Below, in pieces: positions 5,490 to 6,988 of a stretch of 6,988 bases of DNA. Location: the NCBI GenBank assembly GCA_018970845.1, contig JAGWVO010000192.1:1-6988 (forward strand), given 5' to 3'. The number at the start of each line of letters is the position of its first letter. Position 1 is the first letter of the stretch. The notes under the pieces are model-generated. The model saw nothing but the letters and a program-made list of their open reading frames with translations. It was not told the DNA's origin and ran no database searches. Source of the stretch: Planctomycetota bacterium. Its GTDB lineage: Bacteria > Planctomycetota > Planctomycetia > Gemmatales > Gemmataceae. Made by a program: the position numbers and the translations under genes.

Positions 5490-6620
5490 ATGAGACTGAA
5501 GGTATTGGCCGCGATTCTCCTCTTGGCCGCGACAAGGCCAGTGCTCGCGCAGCAGGGATCCCTCGCCGCCGCCGTCGCCCCGTTCGTGGAGAAGCAGTCG
5601 CTTGCGGGCGCGGTGATGCTTGTTTCAGACAAGGAACGCGACCTGGCGATTGAAACCGCGGGCTTCGCCGACATCGCCAACAGGAAGCCGATGCGGGCCG
5701 ACACGCTGTTCTGGATCGCCTCGCAATCCAAGCCGATCACCGCCGCCGCGCTGATGATCCTCGTGGACGAAGGCAAGGTTCGCCTCGATGATCCGGTGGA
5801 AAAATTCCTGCCCGAATTCAAGGGGCAGATGGTGGTGGCGGAAAAGGGCAAGGATCGGATGGTGCTGAAGTCGCCGGCAAGGCAGGCGACGGTCAGGGAT
5901 TGCCTCAACCACACCAGCGGCATGCCGTTCAAGTCGGCCCTCGAGGAACCGACCCTCGACACGCTTTCGCTGGCCACGGGAGTTCGCAGCCACGCGCTCA
6001 CGCCGCTGGAAGCCGAACCGGGCAGCCGATATCGCTACTCCAACGCGGGCATCAACACGGCCGGGCGAATCGTGGAGGTTATCTCGGGAATGCCTTTCGA
6101 GGCGTTCCTCGACAAGCGCCTGCTGCGGCCCCTGGGAATGACCGACACGACTTTCTGGCCCGCCGAGGCGCAGGCGGCCCGCCTGGCCCTTTCGTACAGG
6201 CCCGACGCCGCCAAGACCGGCCTGCAAGCCACCCCCATCATCCAGTTGCGTTATCCGCTTTCCGACAAGTCGCGGGGAGCCATGCCCGCCGGCGGCCTGT
6301 TCGCCACGGCCACCGATTGCTCCCGCTTCTGCCGGATGATCCTCAACGGCGGCGTCCATGAGGGCCGGCGGATTCTCTCGGAGGAATCGGTGAAGGCCCT
6401 GACCACGCGCCAGACTCCCCCATCCATGAAGGAAAGCTACGGCCTCGGATTCGCCGTGGGCCCCGATACCGCCGGCCATGGCGGCGCCCACGCCACCAGC
6501 ATGGGCGTCAACTTCAAGACCGGGCGGATCACGGTGTGGATGGTGCAGCACGCCGGTTTCCCCGCCGACGGCGCGCAGGCCAAGGGCGCCTTCGAGAAGG
6601 CCGCGGCGCTGGTGAAATAG
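5490..6620 (+). CDS. Secreted beta-lactamase-fold serine hydrolase
   Basis: 376 residues, family PF00144 (class C beta-lactamase, esterase and DD-peptidase fold). Residues 1-20 are a signal peptide (LAAILLLAATRPVLA, cleaved before QQ), so it acts in the periplasm or outside. The catalytic set is complete: S78-Q-S-K81 in FWIASQSKP (nucleophile Ser78 and Lys81), Y183-S-N185 in YRYSNAG, and H330-G-G332 in GHGGAHAT as the counterpart of the KTG motif. NHTSGMPF (140-147), LLRPLGMTDT (211-220) and PAGGLFATATD (266-276) are other family landmarks. HGG instead of KTG is usual in the esterase-like members, so hydrolysis of an ester or peptide is more likely than antibiotic resistance; the substrate is unknown. 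AGGAAG (5478-5483) is the ribosome binding site, lying within the perfect palindrome GGAAGCTTCC (5479-5488). It follows efp by 70 nt with a hairpin between. Confidence 0.94.
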   Translation: MRLKVLAAILLLAATRPVLAQQGSLAAAVAPFVEKQSLAGAVMLVSDKERDLAIETAGFADIANRKPMRADTLFWIASQSKPITAAALMILVDEGKVRLDDPVEKFLPEFKGQMVVAEKGKDRMVLKSPARQATVRDCLNHTSGMPFKSALEEPTLDTLSLATGVRSHALTPLEAEPGSRYRYSNAGINTAGRIVEVISGMPFEAFLDKRLLRPLGMTDTTFWPAEAQAARLALSYRPDAAKTGLQATPIIQLRYPLSDKSRGAMPAGGLFATATDCSRFCRMILNGGVHEGRRILSEESVKALTTRQTPPSMKESYGLGFAVGPDTAGHGGAHATSMGVNFKTGRITVWMVQHAGFPADGAQAKGAFEKAAALVK

Positions 6621-6650
6621 GCTCGACAGACCGTTTCCCAAGCGGCCCGT

Positions 6651-6988
6651 TCAAACCACGCGGGCGCCCCAGTTGAGCCTCCCCTTGGACGCGTACAACT
6701 CGGCCAGCGTCACCCGGACCAGCGCGTCGCCGGGATTGTTATCCGAATAGGTCAGGCGGGTGTTTCCCTTGTCGGTTCCCCAAGGGTTGCGGAGGATCAC
6801 CGCCGTCAGGCCGCCCGCCCCGTCTGTGACGATGTTCCAGACCGTGTAGGCGTGGCGAACCACGAACTTGCGCCCCAGCGTGCCGGGTGTCCGCTGGTTG
6901 TTGGCCCTGGCGACCTCGTCGTTGGAATCACCCAAGGAGACGGTGAGATAATCCGGATTGGGACCGGAAAAGCGGGAAACGATGTCGG
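6651..6988 (-). CDS. Calpain-like (C2 family) cysteine peptidase, C-terminal part
   Basis: 111 residues and a TGA stop are visible; the frame is open to the right edge, so the N-terminus is missing. Numbering from the edge, KFVVRHAYTVWNIV (40-53) carries the catalytic His45 and LTAVILRNPWGTD (60-72) the catalytic Asn67 in the RNPWG signature of papain-fold C2 peptidases. The catalytic Cys would lie beyond the window. The segment before (PDYLTVSLGDSNDEVARANN) and the tail (LAELYASKGRLNWGARVV) fit planctomycete calpain-like proteins as I know them. A TTG at 6935-6933 could be taken for a start, but it falls inside the conserved domain, so it is internal. In animals calpains are calcium-dependent; no calcium site can be judged here. 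It converges on the serine hydrolase gene with 30 nt between stops. Confidence 0.82.
   Translation of the reverse strand, partial: DIVSRFSGPNPDYLTVSLGDSNDEVARANNQRTPGTLGRKFVVRHAYTVWNIVTDGAGGLTAVILRNPWGTDKGNTRLTYSDNNPGDALVRVTLAELYASKGRLNWGARVV

Noticed and set aside
6513..6524. NFKTG in the serine hydrolase as the KTG motif
   Set aside because: H330-G-G332 in GHGGAHAT stands at the expected place after the YSN motif. The later KTG is in a turn between two strands.
5625..6641. Minus-strand 338-codon frame opposite the serine hydrolase
   Set aside because: The hydrolase frame carries a signal peptide and a full catalytic set. The opposite frame is His/Gly/Arg-rich with no motif.

Overview
The window looks like a chromosomal segment from a GC-rich planctomycete, most likely of the Gemmata/Isosphaera type, though the order is inferred. 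The main evidence is the minus-strand gene at 1-1442. It combines a single-heme planctomycete cytochrome c domain (CWSCH, MPPKN), a jelly-roll-like middle part and a DUF1549 domain (LTGLPP, WLDVVRYADTNGYERDE), an architecture largely confined to Planctomycetes and Verrucomicrobia. The small secreted proteins, the YHYH protein and the EF-P with a TPGN loop fit the same origin.

Layout. On the minus strand, reading leftwards from 4718, lie five genes: an exported xylose-isomerase-like TIM barrel protein (3813-4718); a membrane-anchored or secreted YHYH-domain protein (2723-3820) that overlaps it by 8 nt; two small secreted proteins of unknown function (2134-2658 and 1595-2056); and the cytochrome c/DUF1549 gene (1-1442), which runs off the left edge. 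The first two are almost certainly co-transcribed. The others follow with gaps of 64, 77 and 152 nt; the 152-nt gap contains a plausible separate promoter. On the plus strand, starting divergently at 4847, are efp (elongation factor P) and, after a strong hairpin, a secreted beta-lactamase-fold serine hydrolase (5490-6620). Convergent with the hydrolase, at the right edge, is the C-terminal piece of a calpain-like (C2) cysteine peptidase (6651-6988).

Working together. Apart from efp, every complete gene encodes a protein with an apparent export signal, so the region is mostly envelope or periplasmic functions around one translation factor. I see no RNA genes, CRISPR array, insertion sequence or phage gene. 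No recognised defence or biosynthetic system is visible. The points most worth a second look are the Asn at the modification position of EF-P, the Glu-to-Lys change in the TIM barrel metal site, the unusual N-terminus of the YHYH protein, the TTG start of the cytochrome gene, and the dyad/hairpin structures in the gaps between genes.
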